Counted from the stretch's first letter, positions 34,701 through 43,879 are shown. The stretch: 64,000 bases of DNA from Bog-473 sp963701955 (GCA_963701955.1 OY969694.1:2170001-2234000), one strand, 5' to 3'. Notes: a model not told the origin generated them from the sequence alone. A program made the numbers and translations.

Positions 34701-35822
34701 ATGACCCTTCTCGACACCACCGAGCAGGAGGCATTCCGGAACGCTGTTCGCCGATTCCTCTCAGTCCATGCCGATGAGGCCGCCGTCCGCCGGTGGATCG
34801 ACACTGAGCCGGGTTTCGACAGGGAGGTCTGGAGCAGCGCGGCAAGTCAGCTCGGTCTCCCGGGTCTGTTGGTTCCGGAGTCTCACGGAGGATCTGGAGC
34901 GGGACCGGTCGAACTGGCCGATGTGTTCGAAGAAGCAGGCGGGGCACTCTACGCACCCCCGCTGCTCTCGACCGGCGTCCTTGCAACGGTCGTCCTTCTG
35001 TCGTCGGATGACGAATCGGCGTGCTCCGAGCTGCTTCCACAACTTGCCAACGGCACACTCGTTGCCGCGGTGGCCGACCACCGCTCGCATACTGGTGCCG
35101 TCCGCTCGGAGGACTCCCCCATGCAGGCGGTCCGCGAAGGGGGATCGTGGTCGGTGAGCGGCGTCGCCCGCCACGTCGTCTGCGGACAGCGCGCGGACAT
35201 TCTCCTGATCCCCGCAGTGTCGGATGAGGGCCTGTCCCTGTTCGCCGTGAACTGCCACAGCAATCCTGCGGTGAGGGTGGTCCCGCTCAAGACCCTGGAC
35301 TTGACCCGCCAACAGGCCGACATCCAACTCGAATCCGCCCCCGCTCGACCCATCGGCGACCGGGGTCGAGCCGCGCGTGCCATCGACGAGGCATTCACCA
35401 TGGGCGCCTTGGCTGTTGCAGCAGAGGCAGTGGGCGGTGCCGACAAGGTGGTCGGCGCCGCCGTCGAGCACGCGACGAATCGAGTGCAATTCGGGCGCCC
35501 AATTGGCGCGTTCCAATCCATCAAGCACCGATGCGCCGACATGAAGCTCTTGCTCGAAGCCTCCCGGGCCGCCGTCCGCCGCGCCGCGCACAGCATGTCG
35601 GATGACTCTGTCCGTAGGAATCTCGATGTGTCGGTCGCCAAGGTGTACGCCTGCGACGCGTTCTTCCGCATTGCGGCAGACAACATCCAGATCCATGGCG
35701 GGATCGGGTGCACCTGGGAGCACCCGGCTCACCTGTACTTCCGCCGAGCCAAGAGTCTGCAGCAACTCCTGGGAACCTCGGCTTACCACCGGTCCCTGGT
35801 CGCGGAGGAGCTCCACCTGTAG
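34701..35822 (+). CDS. Acyl-CoA dehydrogenase (second, divergent subunit type)
   Basis: A 373-residue protein from the ATG at 34701 (upstream in-frame starts lie in the promoter). It has the acyl-CoA dehydrogenase layout: LGLPGLLVPESHGGSGAGPVELADVFEEAG at the N-terminus, ATNRVQFGRPIGAFQSIKHRCADM near residue 265, and QIHGGIGCTWEHPAHLYFRRAKSL at the end. The middle flavin segment (VAAVADHRSHTGAVRSEDS) is degenerate compared with standard enzymes. Such subunits pair with a normal partner in the alpha2beta2 dehydrogenases of steroid degradation; the gene at 31808 is the obvious candidate. Confidence 0.83.
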   Translation: MTLLDTTEQEAFRNAVRRFLSVHADEAAVRRWIDTEPGFDREVWSSAASQLGLPGLLVPESHGGSGAGPVELADVFEEAGGALYAPPLLSTGVLATVVLLSSDDESACSELLPQLANGTLVAAVADHRSHTGAVRSEDSPMQAVREGGSWSVSGVARHVVCGQRADILLIPAVSDEGLSLFAVNCHSNPAVRVVPLKTLDLTRQQADIQLESAPARPIGDRGRAARAIDEAFTMGALAVAAEAVGGADKVVGAAVEHATNRVQFGRPIGAFQSIKHRCADMKLLLEASRAAVRRAAHSMSDDSVRRNLDVSVAKVYACDAFFRIAADNIQIHGGIGCTWEHPAHLYFRRAKSLQQLLGTSAYHRSLVAEELHL

Positions 35823-35846
35823 CTCGGGACATTGAGGCGTCCGGTC

Positions 35847-36731
35847 CTACTCGAAGCCGAGTTCCTCCCACCTCTGGTACACGGCCTTCAAGGCGCTACT
35901 CATGCTGTCGGTCCGGGACCGCTCCTTGTAGAGGTTCGCCTCGTCATCACGCCATACGAGGTTGGTGAACAGCGGGTGCGCCACCTGGCAGAAGGTGTTC
36001 CACTGAGGGAGGCCGATCATCGCCCAGAACATCTGCATCGCCTTGCGCCCGATCATCAGCCCGTCGGTCGAGTGGTTCGCCACCGCGCGGGCGTAGCGCA
36101 ACGCCTCGTCCTCGAGGCCGTCAACCGGGACGACCGAAGCGAGGACCCCCCAGTCGTCGAGCTCTTGGGCCGACAGGGTACGCCCTGTGATGATCGCCTC
36201 GTAGCCGCGGTTCACACCCAGACGCAGCAGCACCACCGGGAGCATCATGTCGAAACCGCCCAAGCCGATCCGGGTCTGCGGCCTGCCGAACGAGGCACCC
36301 TCCGCCGCCACGATGAGATCGCACGACAGAGCAAGTTTGAACCCCAGGCCGAGGGCCGCACCCCGAACGGCCGCGATGAACGTCTTGTCGGCACCCAGAA
36401 AGTCCTCCTCGAGGTGTTCTGTGATACCGCGGATCCGGTAGGACTGAGGCAGCCGCTTACCCTTCTCCAGACCGAACGTCTCGACAGGCGTCTTGCTGAC
36501 GTCCTCTCCGGCGCAGAAATGCTCGCCGGCCCCGGTCAGGATCACGACTTTGATCGCGTCGTCGCTCTCTGCGCGCTCCACCGCTTCCCCGAGGGCCTTG
36601 TTCATGTCGGGGAAGCGGATCGCATTCCGCCGTTCGGGGCGGTTGAGCGTTATCCGGGCGATATGTTGCTCGAGGACCTCATAGAGAACGAGCTCGTCAG
36701 AATCCTCAGATTTTCCATCGGGCATCGGCAA
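35847..36731 (-). CDS. Enoyl-CoA hydratase/isomerase family protein
   Basis: A 294-residue crotonase-fold protein. ARITLNRPERRNAIRFPDMN starts the fold, GAGEHFCAGEDVSKT forms the first oxyanion-hole strand, and AAVRGAALGLGFKLALSCDLIVAAEGASFGRPQTRIGL is the second. The acidic catalytic positions cannot be fixed with confidence. The C-terminal 60 residues (FWAMIGLPQWNTFCQVAHPLFTNLVWRDDEANLYKER) extend beyond a minimal crotonase. It is downstream of a second crotonase gene by 21 bases, so they are co-transcribed. It probably hydrates or cleaves the enoyl-CoA made by the neighbouring dehydrogenases. Confidence 0.85.
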   Translation of the reverse strand: MPMPDGKSEDSDELVLYEVLEQHIARITLNRPERRNAIRFPDMNKALGEAVERAESDDAIKVVILTGAGEHFCAGEDVSKTPVETFGLEKGKRLPQSYRIRGITEHLEEDFLGADKTFIAAVRGAALGLGFKLALSCDLIVAAEGASFGRPQTRIGLGGFDMMLPVVLLRLGVNRGYEAIITGRTLSAQELDDWGVLASVVPVDGLEDEALRYARAVANHSTDGLMIGRKAMQMFWAMIGLPQWNTFCQVAHPLFTNLVWRDDEANLYKERSRTDSMSSALKAVYQRWEELGFE

Positions 36732-36752
36732 CCATCCCTCCTGTCGTGGCCT

Positions 36753-37520
36753 TCACTGACCCTGCGCGCTCTGCTGTCGGACGAGGATCGCGTGTGCGCG
36801 ATCGTGGAACTCCTCTGAAGCAATGAACTTCGACTGGAAGTCCGCACACTTGTCAAAGAAGTCCTGACCTGGCCATCTCTGATCCCTGAAGAGCTCTGTG
36901 TAGGCGATCAGGACCTCCCGGCGGATCCGGCCGAGACGACGCAACCGCTCGGCGGCGGCATCGACTGCGCTGCCAGCAACCGCTTCACCGATCCCCAGCG
37001 CCTCGGCCCTTCCGCCGTCGATGCGCTCCTGTTCAGCCACCAACTTCCAGAAGGCCTGACCTCCCGCCCCTTGCACGAACGACGAACCTCCGGCTCCATG
37101 AACGAGACCGGCAGTCGCCCAGCCCTGCTGCAGCCACCCTTCGGAGCCCACGAAACACATGTCACACGCCACGGCATAGTCGAAGCCAAGACCGATCGCC
37201 GGTCCGTCGACCGCGGCCGCCACCGGCACGGGGCAATTCCGTATCCCTCGGATGACCGATTGCACGTTCCCGTAGACACGGTCACGGATCTCGTCGCGCG
37301 TCGAGCTCTCGGACAATTCGGTGAACTGGACCAGGTCACCCCCTGCGCAGAACGCGCCGTTCCCTGTCAGGACGACCCCGGACACTGAATCAGAGCCTGC
37401 TTCGGAGATCGCGGTGCCCACCTCCTTGGCGTCGGACGGGCCGAGGGAGTTCTTCCTCTCCGGCCAGTTCATCACCACTTTGGCGATATCACCCTCCAAC
37501 CGATGAACCTCGACTCCCAC
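36753..37520 (-). CDS. Enoyl-CoA hydratase/isomerase family protein
   Basis: A protein of 255 residues from the GTG at 37520, which follows GGGGAGG; a GTG at 37538 would add six residues but lacks such a site. Crotonase signatures are AKVVMNWPERKNSLGPSDAKE, GNGAFCAGGDLVQF and AAVDGPAIGLGFDYAVACDMCFVGSEG. A glycine-rich segment (HGAGGSSFVQGAGGQAFWKL) follows. It is first in a two-gene minus-strand unit with the next crotonase gene. The FadR-type regulator gene is divergent, with TTAGATAACCTAGTC in between, suggesting direct control. Confidence 0.84.
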   Translation of the reverse strand: MGVEVHRLEGDIAKVVMNWPERKNSLGPSDAKEVGTAISEAGSDSVSGVVLTGNGAFCAGGDLVQFTELSESSTRDEIRDRVYGNVQSVIRGIRNCPVPVAAAVDGPAIGLGFDYAVACDMCFVGSEGWLQQGWATAGLVHGAGGSSFVQGAGGQAFWKLVAEQERIDGGRAEALGIGEAVAGSAVDAAAERLRRLGRIRREVLIAYTELFRDQRWPGQDFFDKCADFQSKFIASEEFHDRAHAILVRQQSAQGQ

Positions 37521-37678
37521 GGACGGACCTCCCCGCACAGTGTATTTGCGGCCCCTACATAGACATCTTAGATAACCTAGTCAAACGGAAGGGAATCCTC
37601 TTCACACCACGGACCCCGGGGCGTGTCCTTTGCGGCGAGTACACTCGGCGCGATGACGAGAGCCTCCCAGTTGAGGTT

Positions 37679-38491
37679 ATGAGTCGGAATCAATACCAGC
37701 CGGTGCACGAGAACCACGGCCGGAACCTCCAGGAACGACGATCCGCATCGAACAACGGTGGGGACGGCATCTCAGTTCCAAAATTCGCCGAGATCATCGC
37801 GGGAAACCTCCGACGCCAGATCGTCCGCGGGGAACTCCAGGACGGCGAACTCCTTCCCCCAGAGTCCGAACTCATGGCCAGGTTCAAGGTCTCCAGGCCG
37901 ACCATGCGAGAAGCATTTCGAATCCTCGAATCCGAACGGCTCATCATGCTCCGGAGGGGCAGCCTGGGCGCGCGAGTTTGCCGGCCGGATCCGAGGGTGG
38001 GCGCTCGATACACGTCGCTCCTGTTGCAGTACGAGGGTGTCACGATGGCTGACGTCTTCAGCGCCAGGACTCTCCTCGAATCCCGGGCAGCCCGGCTCAT
38101 TGCCGAAAGCAATCGCAGCACCACCAAACGGGCGCTTCGTGAAGCACTGGAGATGGAGGAGCGGTCGCTCGAGGAGGTCGCTGATGGAAGCGGTGCGAAT
38201 CGCTTCCATCACGCATTGCTCGACCTTTGCGGAAACAGCACGCTCCGGCTCCTCGGGTGCATGCTCGACGAAATCGTCGAATCGAACTATGGCGTGACCA
38301 TCGACCCGTCCGACCGTTCCCTCAGGGGGATTCAGCACCGAGGGATACGTGCGCACGGACGCCTGGTGGCATTGATCGAGCAAGGAAAGAGCGAAGAAGC
38401 GGAGTCGTTCTGGGCACGCCACATGAAGGAGGCGGCAGCGGTACGTTTCCGTGACGGCTCCGGCTCCGCCGTGGTGGATCTCCTGGACTGA
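37679..38491 (+). CDS. GntR-family regulator (FadR/FCD type)
   Basis: A 270-residue protein with an N-terminal GntR winged helix (about residues 33-105: IIAGNLRRQIVRGELQDGELLPPESELMARFKVSRPTMREAFRILESERLI) and a helical C-terminal FCD ligand domain (about 120-250), with candidate metal or ligand residues in FHHALLDLCGN and IRAHGRLV. It resembles FadR-type regulators of fatty-acid-like catabolism. Lying between crotonase genes, it probably controls the surrounding acyl-CoA genes; TAGATAA-type motifs in three divergent promoter regions are candidate sites. The first 30 residues are polar and poorly conserved, so the true start may be a little downstream. Confidence 0.84.
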   Translation: MSRNQYQPVHENHGRNLQERRSASNNGGDGISVPKFAEIIAGNLRRQIVRGELQDGELLPPESELMARFKVSRPTMREAFRILESERLIMLRRGSLGARVCRPDPRVGARYTSLLLQYEGVTMADVFSARTLLESRAARLIAESNRSTTKRALREALEMEERSLEEVADGSGANRFHHALLDLCGNSTLRLLGCMLDEIVESNYGVTIDPSDRSLRGIQHRGIRAHGRLVALIEQGKSEEAESFWARHMKEAAAVRFRDGSGSAVVDLLD

Positions 38492-38528
38492 CCGTCTGCC
38501 GGGCGTCACCGCGCTCCCGGCGAGGGGG

Positions 38529-39371
38529 CTACGTGGTGCTGGCGCCGCCGGCGGACCCGGACGCCTTCCAGGACGGCGGGGCCCACGCAGGCGTGCGGCG
38601 CTCGACGATGGCTCTCGGACCCTCCGCGTTATCCGGATGCCCCCACATCTCGACGACGGTCCGCCACCCTCGCTCGAGCGCCTCGGCCCTGCCGACCTCA
38701 AGCGCACCCCAAATCACCTGCTTGGTGGAACGAAGTGCGGCGGGAGAGTTCCGGGCAATCTTCTCCGCCAACGCCTGGGCCGCTTCCTCGAGGCGCTCGG
38801 GCGGGTCCACGATCTCTGTCACCAGCCCCAGTCTCAACGCGTCCTCGGCCGAGAGCCGTTCGTGACTACCCACCAGGGCCATTCGGAGAATCGATCCCCT
38901 CGGCATGGTTCCGAGTAGTGAGATGGGCTCGAGCGCCGCGGTCTGCCCGACGCTCACATGGGGATCGAGGAAGGTCGCCGAACTGACCGTGATCACGATG
39001 TCGGCGTCAGCGAGGAAGTGCAGGCCAGCGCCGGCGCAGACCCCGTTGACGGCCACGATCACCGGCTTGGAGACATGACAGTCCCTCGCCGTGGTCGGTA
39101 AGGGCGTGCTCCCGTCCGACATGGGGCTGATCCTTTCCTTCATCCCACCCCCGGAAGCGGCGACCTCTTTGACGTCGGCGCCGGCAGAGAACCCCCTGCC
39201 CCTTCCCGTCATCACGATCACACGGACGTCATCGTCAGTATCAAGTTCGGCCCATGCCTGCGGCAGCTCACGATGCATCGTCAGGTTCCGGGCATTCAAC
39301 GACTCGGGCCGGTTGAGGATCAGCCAGCCAACCGGCCCCCGTCGTTCCACAATGATCGTTTCGTAGCTCAA
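38529..39371 (-). CDS. Enoyl-CoA hydratase/isomerase family protein
   Basis: A 280-residue crotonase. It begins MSYETIIVERRGPVGWLILNRPESLNARNLTM and has the oxyanion strands GRGRGFSAGADVKEVA and VAVNGVCAGAGLHFLADADIVI. HVSVGQTAALEPISLLGTMPRGSILRMALVGSHERLSAEDALRLGLV follows, as in typical hydratases. The end (PAWAPPSWKASGSAGGASTT) is low-complexity. It follows the SDR gene at 39435 by 63 bases on the same strand and may form an operon with it. It is the third crotonase in 4 kb, which suggests several steps on related CoA thioesters. Confidence 0.85.
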   Translation of the reverse strand: MSYETIIVERRGPVGWLILNRPESLNARNLTMHRELPQAWAELDTDDDVRVIVMTGRGRGFSAGADVKEVAASGGGMKERISPMSDGSTPLPTTARDCHVSKPVIVAVNGVCAGAGLHFLADADIVITVSSATFLDPHVSVGQTAALEPISLLGTMPRGSILRMALVGSHERLSAEDALRLGLVTEIVDPPERLEEAAQALAEKIARNSPAALRSTKQVIWGALEVGRAEALERGWRTVVEMWGHPDNAEGPRAIVERRTPAWAPPSWKASGSAGGASTT

Positions 39372-39434
39372 GGTTGCTCCCGTCGTGTTCTGCAGCCTGC
39401 AGATCTGTGGCCTAAGCGGAGTGCGAAACCCCGT

Positions 39435-40247
39435 CTATCGCTTGTTGACCATGCCGGCGTCGACGGGCACCACCGTGCCGGTGACGTAGCGGGCCTCCTC
39501 GGAGACCAGCCACGCGATGGCGTTCGAGATATCGATCGCCTCGACGATCCCGACCGGCAACGCGTTCATCCAGGCGTTCTCGAGTTCCAGATTCCTCACT
39601 GATTCCGTCACGGCATCGTTGACCGCCATCGGCGTGCGGACGGTGGTCGGAGCAACGCTGTTGACGCGGATGCTGTACGGGGCGAGATAGTTGGCCCACG
39701 AACGCATCAGCCCGATGACGCCGTGCTTCGACGCCAGATAAGCCAGCAGCCCGGCATCGTTGGTTGGCAGACCGACGAGGCCTCCGGTGGAGCTGGTCAG
39801 GACGATCGACCCGCCCTCTCCCCGCTCGATCATCGACGGTATCGCGACCCGCACCGTGTTCCAGACGCCGGAGAGGTTGACGTCGATGACGTCGTTCCAG
39901 TCCCGTTCCGGTTCGGCCGACCCACCAATACCGATGCCCGCGTTCGCCAGAACGATGTCGACCGATCCAAGCTCGGCCGTGCCCTCCTCGAACACCGCGC
40001 GGACAGCGCCTGCATCGCGGACGTCAGCCTTTCGGGCGAAGATCCGCCGTCCGGTCGCCTCGACCTCCTTGACCGTCTGCTCCAGGTCGCCAACGCTCGA
40101 CATGGCGTAGGGAACAGACTCGATCTGCTCGCAGATGTCGAACGTGATGATGTCCGCGCCGAGTTGGGCGAGGAGGACCGCGTGACTACGACCCTGACCT
40201 CTCGCTCCCCCACTGATGAACGCCACCTTGCCGTCCAGCTTTCCCAT
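39435..40247 (-). CDS. Mycofactocin-type SDR family oxidoreductase
   Basis: A 270-residue SDR. The N-terminal MGKLDGKVAFISGGARGQGRSHAV and the following DIITFDICEQIESVPYAM with GDLEQTVKEVEATGRRIFARKADVRD are the hallmarks of the mycofactocin-associated SDR group (TIGR03971 type). This group carries an insert after the second strand and holds NAD tightly bound. The catalytic residues are in TSSTGG and YLASK. Such nicotinoproteins oxidise alcohols and pass electrons to mycofactocin instead of exchanging NADH. No mycofactocin biosynthesis genes are in the window. The crotonase gene follows it. Confidence 0.85.
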   Translation of the reverse strand: MGKLDGKVAFISGGARGQGRSHAVLLAQLGADIITFDICEQIESVPYAMSSVGDLEQTVKEVEATGRRIFARKADVRDAGAVRAVFEEGTAELGSVDIVLANAGIGIGGSAEPERDWNDVIDVNLSGVWNTVRVAIPSMIERGEGGSIVLTSSTGGLVGLPTNDAGLLAYLASKHGVIGLMRSWANYLAPYSIRVNSVAPTTVRTPMAVNDAVTESVRNLELENAWMNALPVGIVEAIDISNAIAWLVSEEARYVTGTVVPVDAGMVNKR

Positions 40248-40415
40248 GCCCGGCTCCCTTGTTCGTGTCGGCGTCAGACGCCGACGGTCACGCTACGCCA
40301 CCCGCGGGTGGCAACGTCGGGATTGAGCACCGGTATTCCCTGAGTTCCCCACCCGGATCCCGCGGCCGGACGATAACGTCGACGCCGGCAGGCCAGTCGG
40401 AGGGAGCGAGCGACA

Positions 40416-42614
40416 GTGAGCACCGTGCTGTACCGCATGGGCAGGTGGTGCTTCCGTCATCGCGGGCTGGTCTCCGTGGCATGGTTGGTGCTGATCGTGG
40501 GGTTGGGTGCGCTCGCTCTCTCGGTGAAACAGCCGACCTCCAATGTGCTGAGCATTCCGGGGACCCAGTCCCAGCAGGCACTGGACCTTCTCAATCGTCA
40601 GTTCCCGGGCGCCGGCGGCGCGCAGGCACAGGTGGTGTTCTCGGTGCCGGCGCCAAGGGCCCTGGCCAGCCCGTCGGACCGCCAAGCAGTCGAGGCGACG
40701 TTGGCCGAGCTGCGCAAGGACCCTCAGGTGCTTGCCGTCACCGACCCGTTCGACACCGGCACGATCTCGAAGAACGGGCGGATCGCCTACGCCGTCGTGG
40801 CCTACCCGGTCCCGGTCGGGCAGGTGACCTCGGCAGCGAAGAGCGCGCTGCTCCACGCGGGAGGTCCGGCCGAGGCCGCGGGGATCAGCGTGAACTTCGG
40901 CGGTCAAGTGGCCCAGGCCAAGGCCAGTACCAACACCGAATTCTACGGAATCGTCATCGCGTTCATCGTGCTGCTCCTGGGCTTCGGGTCGGTCGTCGCC
41001 GGTATCGTGCCACTTGTCGCAGCGCTCGTCGGGGTGGCCGTGACCAGCCTGGGGTTGTTGGCATTCACGTCTGTCGTCACCGAGTCGAGCACGACGCCGG
41101 TGCTGGCCGTGATGATCGGTCTGGCCGTGGGGATCGACTATTCGCTGTTCGTCCTGAACCGTTACCGCCAGTTGCTCATTGACGGGGTGGGCGTGGAGGA
41201 ATCGGCCGCGCGGTCGGTGGCCACCTCGGGCTCGGCGGTGTGCTTCGCCGGCACGACGGTGCTCGTCGCGCTCGCCGCGCTCAGCATCGTCGGCATCCCT
41301 TTCCTCACCATCATGGGGTTGGCCGCGGCCGGGGCCGTGGTGGTTGCCGTGGCGGCAGCGCTCACCTTGGTGCCGGCGCTCCTCGGCTTCGTGAACGCCG
41401 GGGTGATCTCGAGCCGCTGGGCTCGTCGGAAGATCGCCCGGGCTGCGGCGCCCGATTTCGATCCACTCTCGCTGCGCTACATGCGTGTATTACGGCGTGC
41501 CCCCGTCGTGGTCATGGGGGCAGCCGTCGTTGTCCTGCTCTTCGTTGCGGCACCGTTTCTGCACATGCGTCTCGGTCTGCCCGATGCCGGTTCCCAACCC
41601 GCCAATCAGACGACTCGGCGCGCCTACGACCTCATCTCCGAAGGATTCGGACCAGGAGCGAACGGCCCGCTCCTGGTCGTGGTGTACGCCCCCGGTGGGG
41701 CGACGCCCGAACAGACCCAGGCGTTCGCCCGCTACTACTCGCAGGCCGCGAGTCACCCTCCTGCCAATGTCGCGTCCATCGGAAAGCCGATCTTGAATCG
41801 CGCAAAGGACCTGGCGCTGATCTCAATCGTGCCGAAGAGCGGGCCGAACGCTCCGGCGACGACACAACTGATCGAGCAGATTCGACACGTCGCCGAAGCA
41901 GGGCAGGCTCGCTACGGGCTCGAGACCTTCGTCACCGGCCAGACCGCGCTGAACGTCGACGTCTCTGCCAAGCTGTCGTCCGCGCTCCTTCCGTACCTGG
42001 CGGTCATCATCGTCCTCTGCCTCATCGTCCTCCTGCTCGTGTTTCGCTCCGTCCTTGTCCCCGTGACCGCGGTCCTCGGGTATGTACTGAGCGTGCTGGC
42101 CGCCTTGGGCGCGGTGACCTTCGTGTTCCAAGACGGGCATCTCGGCGGGATCTTCTCCATCGCCCGACCCCAACCCGTGCTGAGTTTCCTGCCGATCGTG
42201 CTTCTCGGCATCCTGTTCGGCCTGGCCATGGATTACGAGGTGTTCCTGGTGTCGAGGATGCGCGAGGAATCGGCCCGCCACGATGCTGAGGCTGCGGTCG
42301 TCGAGGGCTACACGGGGAGCGCAAAGGTCGTGACGTGTGCGGCCGTCATCATGATCTCGGTGTTCGCCAGCTTCATCTTCTCGCCGGACCCGACCATCAA
42401 GTCTCTCGGCTTCGGGCTCGCCCTCGGCGTACTGATCGACGCGTTCGTCATCCGCATGACCGTCGTTCCCGCCACCATGTACGTCTACGGCGGCGCGGCG
42501 TGGTGGCTCCCACGGTTCCTTCGTTCATGGCTGCCCGATCTCGACGTGGACGGGCGGTCGCTCGAATCCGACGTGGGGTCTCCCGAGGTGCTCGCGCCAC
42601 CCGAACCGGCATAG
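40416..42614 (+). CDS. MMPL-family RND transporter
   Basis: A 732-residue membrane protein of the MMPL type with GTG start. It has two halves, each with an extracytoplasmic domain and a cluster of membrane segments. The family motif is seen twice: VLAVMIGLAVGIDYSLFVLNRYRQLL in the first half and LLGILFGLAMDYEVFLVSRMREES in the second; the Asp-Tyr pairs are the proton-relay residues. MMPL proteins export lipids or other hydrophobic compounds using the proton gradient. It is divergent from the mycofactocin-type SDR gene. The export substrate may be linked to the acyl-CoA genes upstream, which is inference only. Confidence 0.9.
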   Translation: MSTVLYRMGRWCFRHRGLVSVAWLVLIVGLGALALSVKQPTSNVLSIPGTQSQQALDLLNRQFPGAGGAQAQVVFSVPAPRALASPSDRQAVEATLAELRKDPQVLAVTDPFDTGTISKNGRIAYAVVAYPVPVGQVTSAAKSALLHAGGPAEAAGISVNFGGQVAQAKASTNTEFYGIVIAFIVLLLGFGSVVAGIVPLVAALVGVAVTSLGLLAFTSVVTESSTTPVLAVMIGLAVGIDYSLFVLNRYRQLLIDGVGVEESAARSVATSGSAVCFAGTTVLVALAALSIVGIPFLTIMGLAAAGAVVVAVAAALTLVPALLGFVNAGVISSRWARRKIARAAAPDFDPLSLRYMRVLRRAPVVVMGAAVVVLLFVAAPFLHMRLGLPDAGSQPANQTTRRAYDLISEGFGPGANGPLLVVVYAPGGATPEQTQAFARYYSQAASHPPANVASIGKPILNRAKDLALISIVPKSGPNAPATTQLIEQIRHVAEAGQARYGLETFVTGQTALNVDVSAKLSSALLPYLAVIIVLCLIVLLLVFRSVLVPVTAVLGYVLSVLAALGAVTFVFQDGHLGGIFSIARPQPVLSFLPIVLLGILFGLAMDYEVFLVSRMREESARHDAEAAVVEGYTGSAKVVTCAAVIMISVFASFIFSPDPTIKSLGFGLALGVLIDAFVIRMTVVPATMYVYGGAAWWLPRFLRSWLPDLDVDGRSLESDVGSPEVLAPPEPA

Positions 42615-42733
42615 GAGACGGGCGCGGCAACCGAATCGGACGGCGTATGGGTCAACACCAGCACGCAGCCGGCTTGACCGCTCGGCACTCGTCGGAGTAT
42701 CCCGGTCGACAAGTGACGAGCGGGAGGTTCACC

Positions 42734-43060
42734 ATGACGACCTGGGCAGAGCACAACATCGGCGATTTCGCCCCGAAACTCGTGTCGCTCACCGACGACG
42801 TTCTTTTCGGCGACGTCTGGGAGCGGCCCGGCCTGTCCAAACGCGATCGCAGCCTCGTCACGATCGCCGCCCTCGTCGCCCTCTACCGAACCGAACAGAT
42901 CCCGATCCACCTGAAGTTGGGCATGCAGAACGGGCTCACCCTCGACGAGATGACCGAGGCCATCACTCACCTCGCGTTCTACGCCGGCTGGCCCACCGCC
43001 ATGACGGCCATCGCGACGGCACGGAGGCTCTTCGGCGAGACGGCCGACGATGACGGCTGA
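42734..43060 (+). CDS. Carboxymuconolactone decarboxylase/AhpD-family protein
   Basis: A 108-residue protein from the ATG at 42734, after GGGAGG. The sequence has the carboxymuconolactone decarboxylase pattern: FGDVWERPGLSKRDRSLVTIAALVALYRTEQIPIHLKLGMQNGLTLDEMTEAITHLAFYAGWPTAMTAI. It lacks the CxxC of AhpD-type thiol reductases, so the gamma-carboxymuconolactone decarboxylase branch is more likely. It lies between the MMPL gene and a convergent SDR gene. It may take part in ring-cleavage product turnover. Confidence 0.83.
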   Translation: MTTWAEHNIGDFAPKLVSLTDDVLFGDVWERPGLSKRDRSLVTIAALVALYRTEQIPIHLKLGMQNGLTLDEMTEAITHLAFYAGWPTAMTAIATARRLFGETADDDG

Positions 43061-43075
43061 TCCCCATGGTTGGTC

Positions 43076-43879
43076 CTACTCACGATCCTTTGCCCATTGG
43101 GCGGGCTGCCAGGAGGACCCGTTGATGCTGCTGCCCCCATCGACGAACAGCGTGTTCCCCGTGAAATAGCGACAATCGTCACTGGCGAGAAAAACGGCAA
43201 CGGGCCCGATGTCGGTCTCAGGATCGCCGACACGTCCCATCGGGTTGGAAGCATCGAGCATCGCCTCGAGGTCGGGATCCTCCGCATAGCGCCGGCGCAT
43301 TCCCGATCCCTTGGCGCCCGGGCATACGGCATTGGCGACGATGCCGTAAGGGGCCCATTCGCGTGCTGCTGTCCGGGTGAGCGTGCGCAACGCCTCCTTG
43401 GCGCAGTTGTACTCGAGCGTTCCGAGGAAGGCGTTCACACCGGCAGCCGAGCACATATTGATGACACGGCCCCAGCCAGCCTCCTTCATGTACGGGAACG
43501 CGGCTTGCATCGCCCAGAACGGTCCATAGAACGCGAGCCCGAACCCGTGTGCGAGCTGCTCGTCGGTCTTCTCCTCGACGGATCCGAAGGAGGCTCCGCC
43601 CCACGCGTTGTTCACCAGGATGTCCACCGAACCCCAGGTATCGACCGCCGTGCGCACCATGGCGGCAGCCGAGTCCTTCTGTTTGACGTCGGCGGTCATG
43701 GGGAGAGACTCGGCCCCGATGTCCGTCGTGATCTCTCGAGCGACGGCCTCCGATGTCTCGGGGTTGATGTCAACCACGAGGACCTTGGCGCCCTCAATGG
43801 CGAACCGGCGGGCGATCCCCCGGCCGATACCGTCCCCACCGCCCGTGACGATGGCCACACGTCCATCTAATCGTCCCAT
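43076..43879 (-). CDS. Short-chain dehydrogenase/reductase
   Basis: A 267-residue SDR from the ATG at 43879, which follows GGGGAGG; upstream in-frame ATG at 43990 lies in the divergent promoter. Motifs are VTGGGDGIGRG (cofactor), ILVNNAWGG, a catalytic YNCAK and CPGAKGSGM after it, with FVDGGSS at the end. It uses NAD(P)H to oxidise an alcohol or reduce a ketone. It converges with the preceding CMD-family gene and is divergent from another SDR gene at 43975, an arrangement that suggests shared control. Confidence 0.86.
   Translation of the reverse strand: MGRLDGRVAIVTGGGDGIGRGIARRFAIEGAKVLVVDINPETSEAVAREITTDIGAESLPMTADVKQKDSAAAMVRTAVDTWGSVDILVNNAWGGASFGSVEEKTDEQLAHGFGLAFYGPFWAMQAAFPYMKEAGWGRVINMCSAAGVNAFLGTLEYNCAKEALRTLTRTAAREWAPYGIVANAVCPGAKGSGMRRRYAEDPDLEAMLDASNPMGRVGDPETDIGPVAVFLASDDCRYFTGNTLFVDGGSSINGSSWQPAQWAKDRE

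Noticed and set aside
42335..42733. N-terminal extension of the AhpD-family frame
   Set aside because: The frame upstream of the ATG at 42734 overlaps the MMPL gene end and is arginine-rich; GGGAGG supports the internal start.
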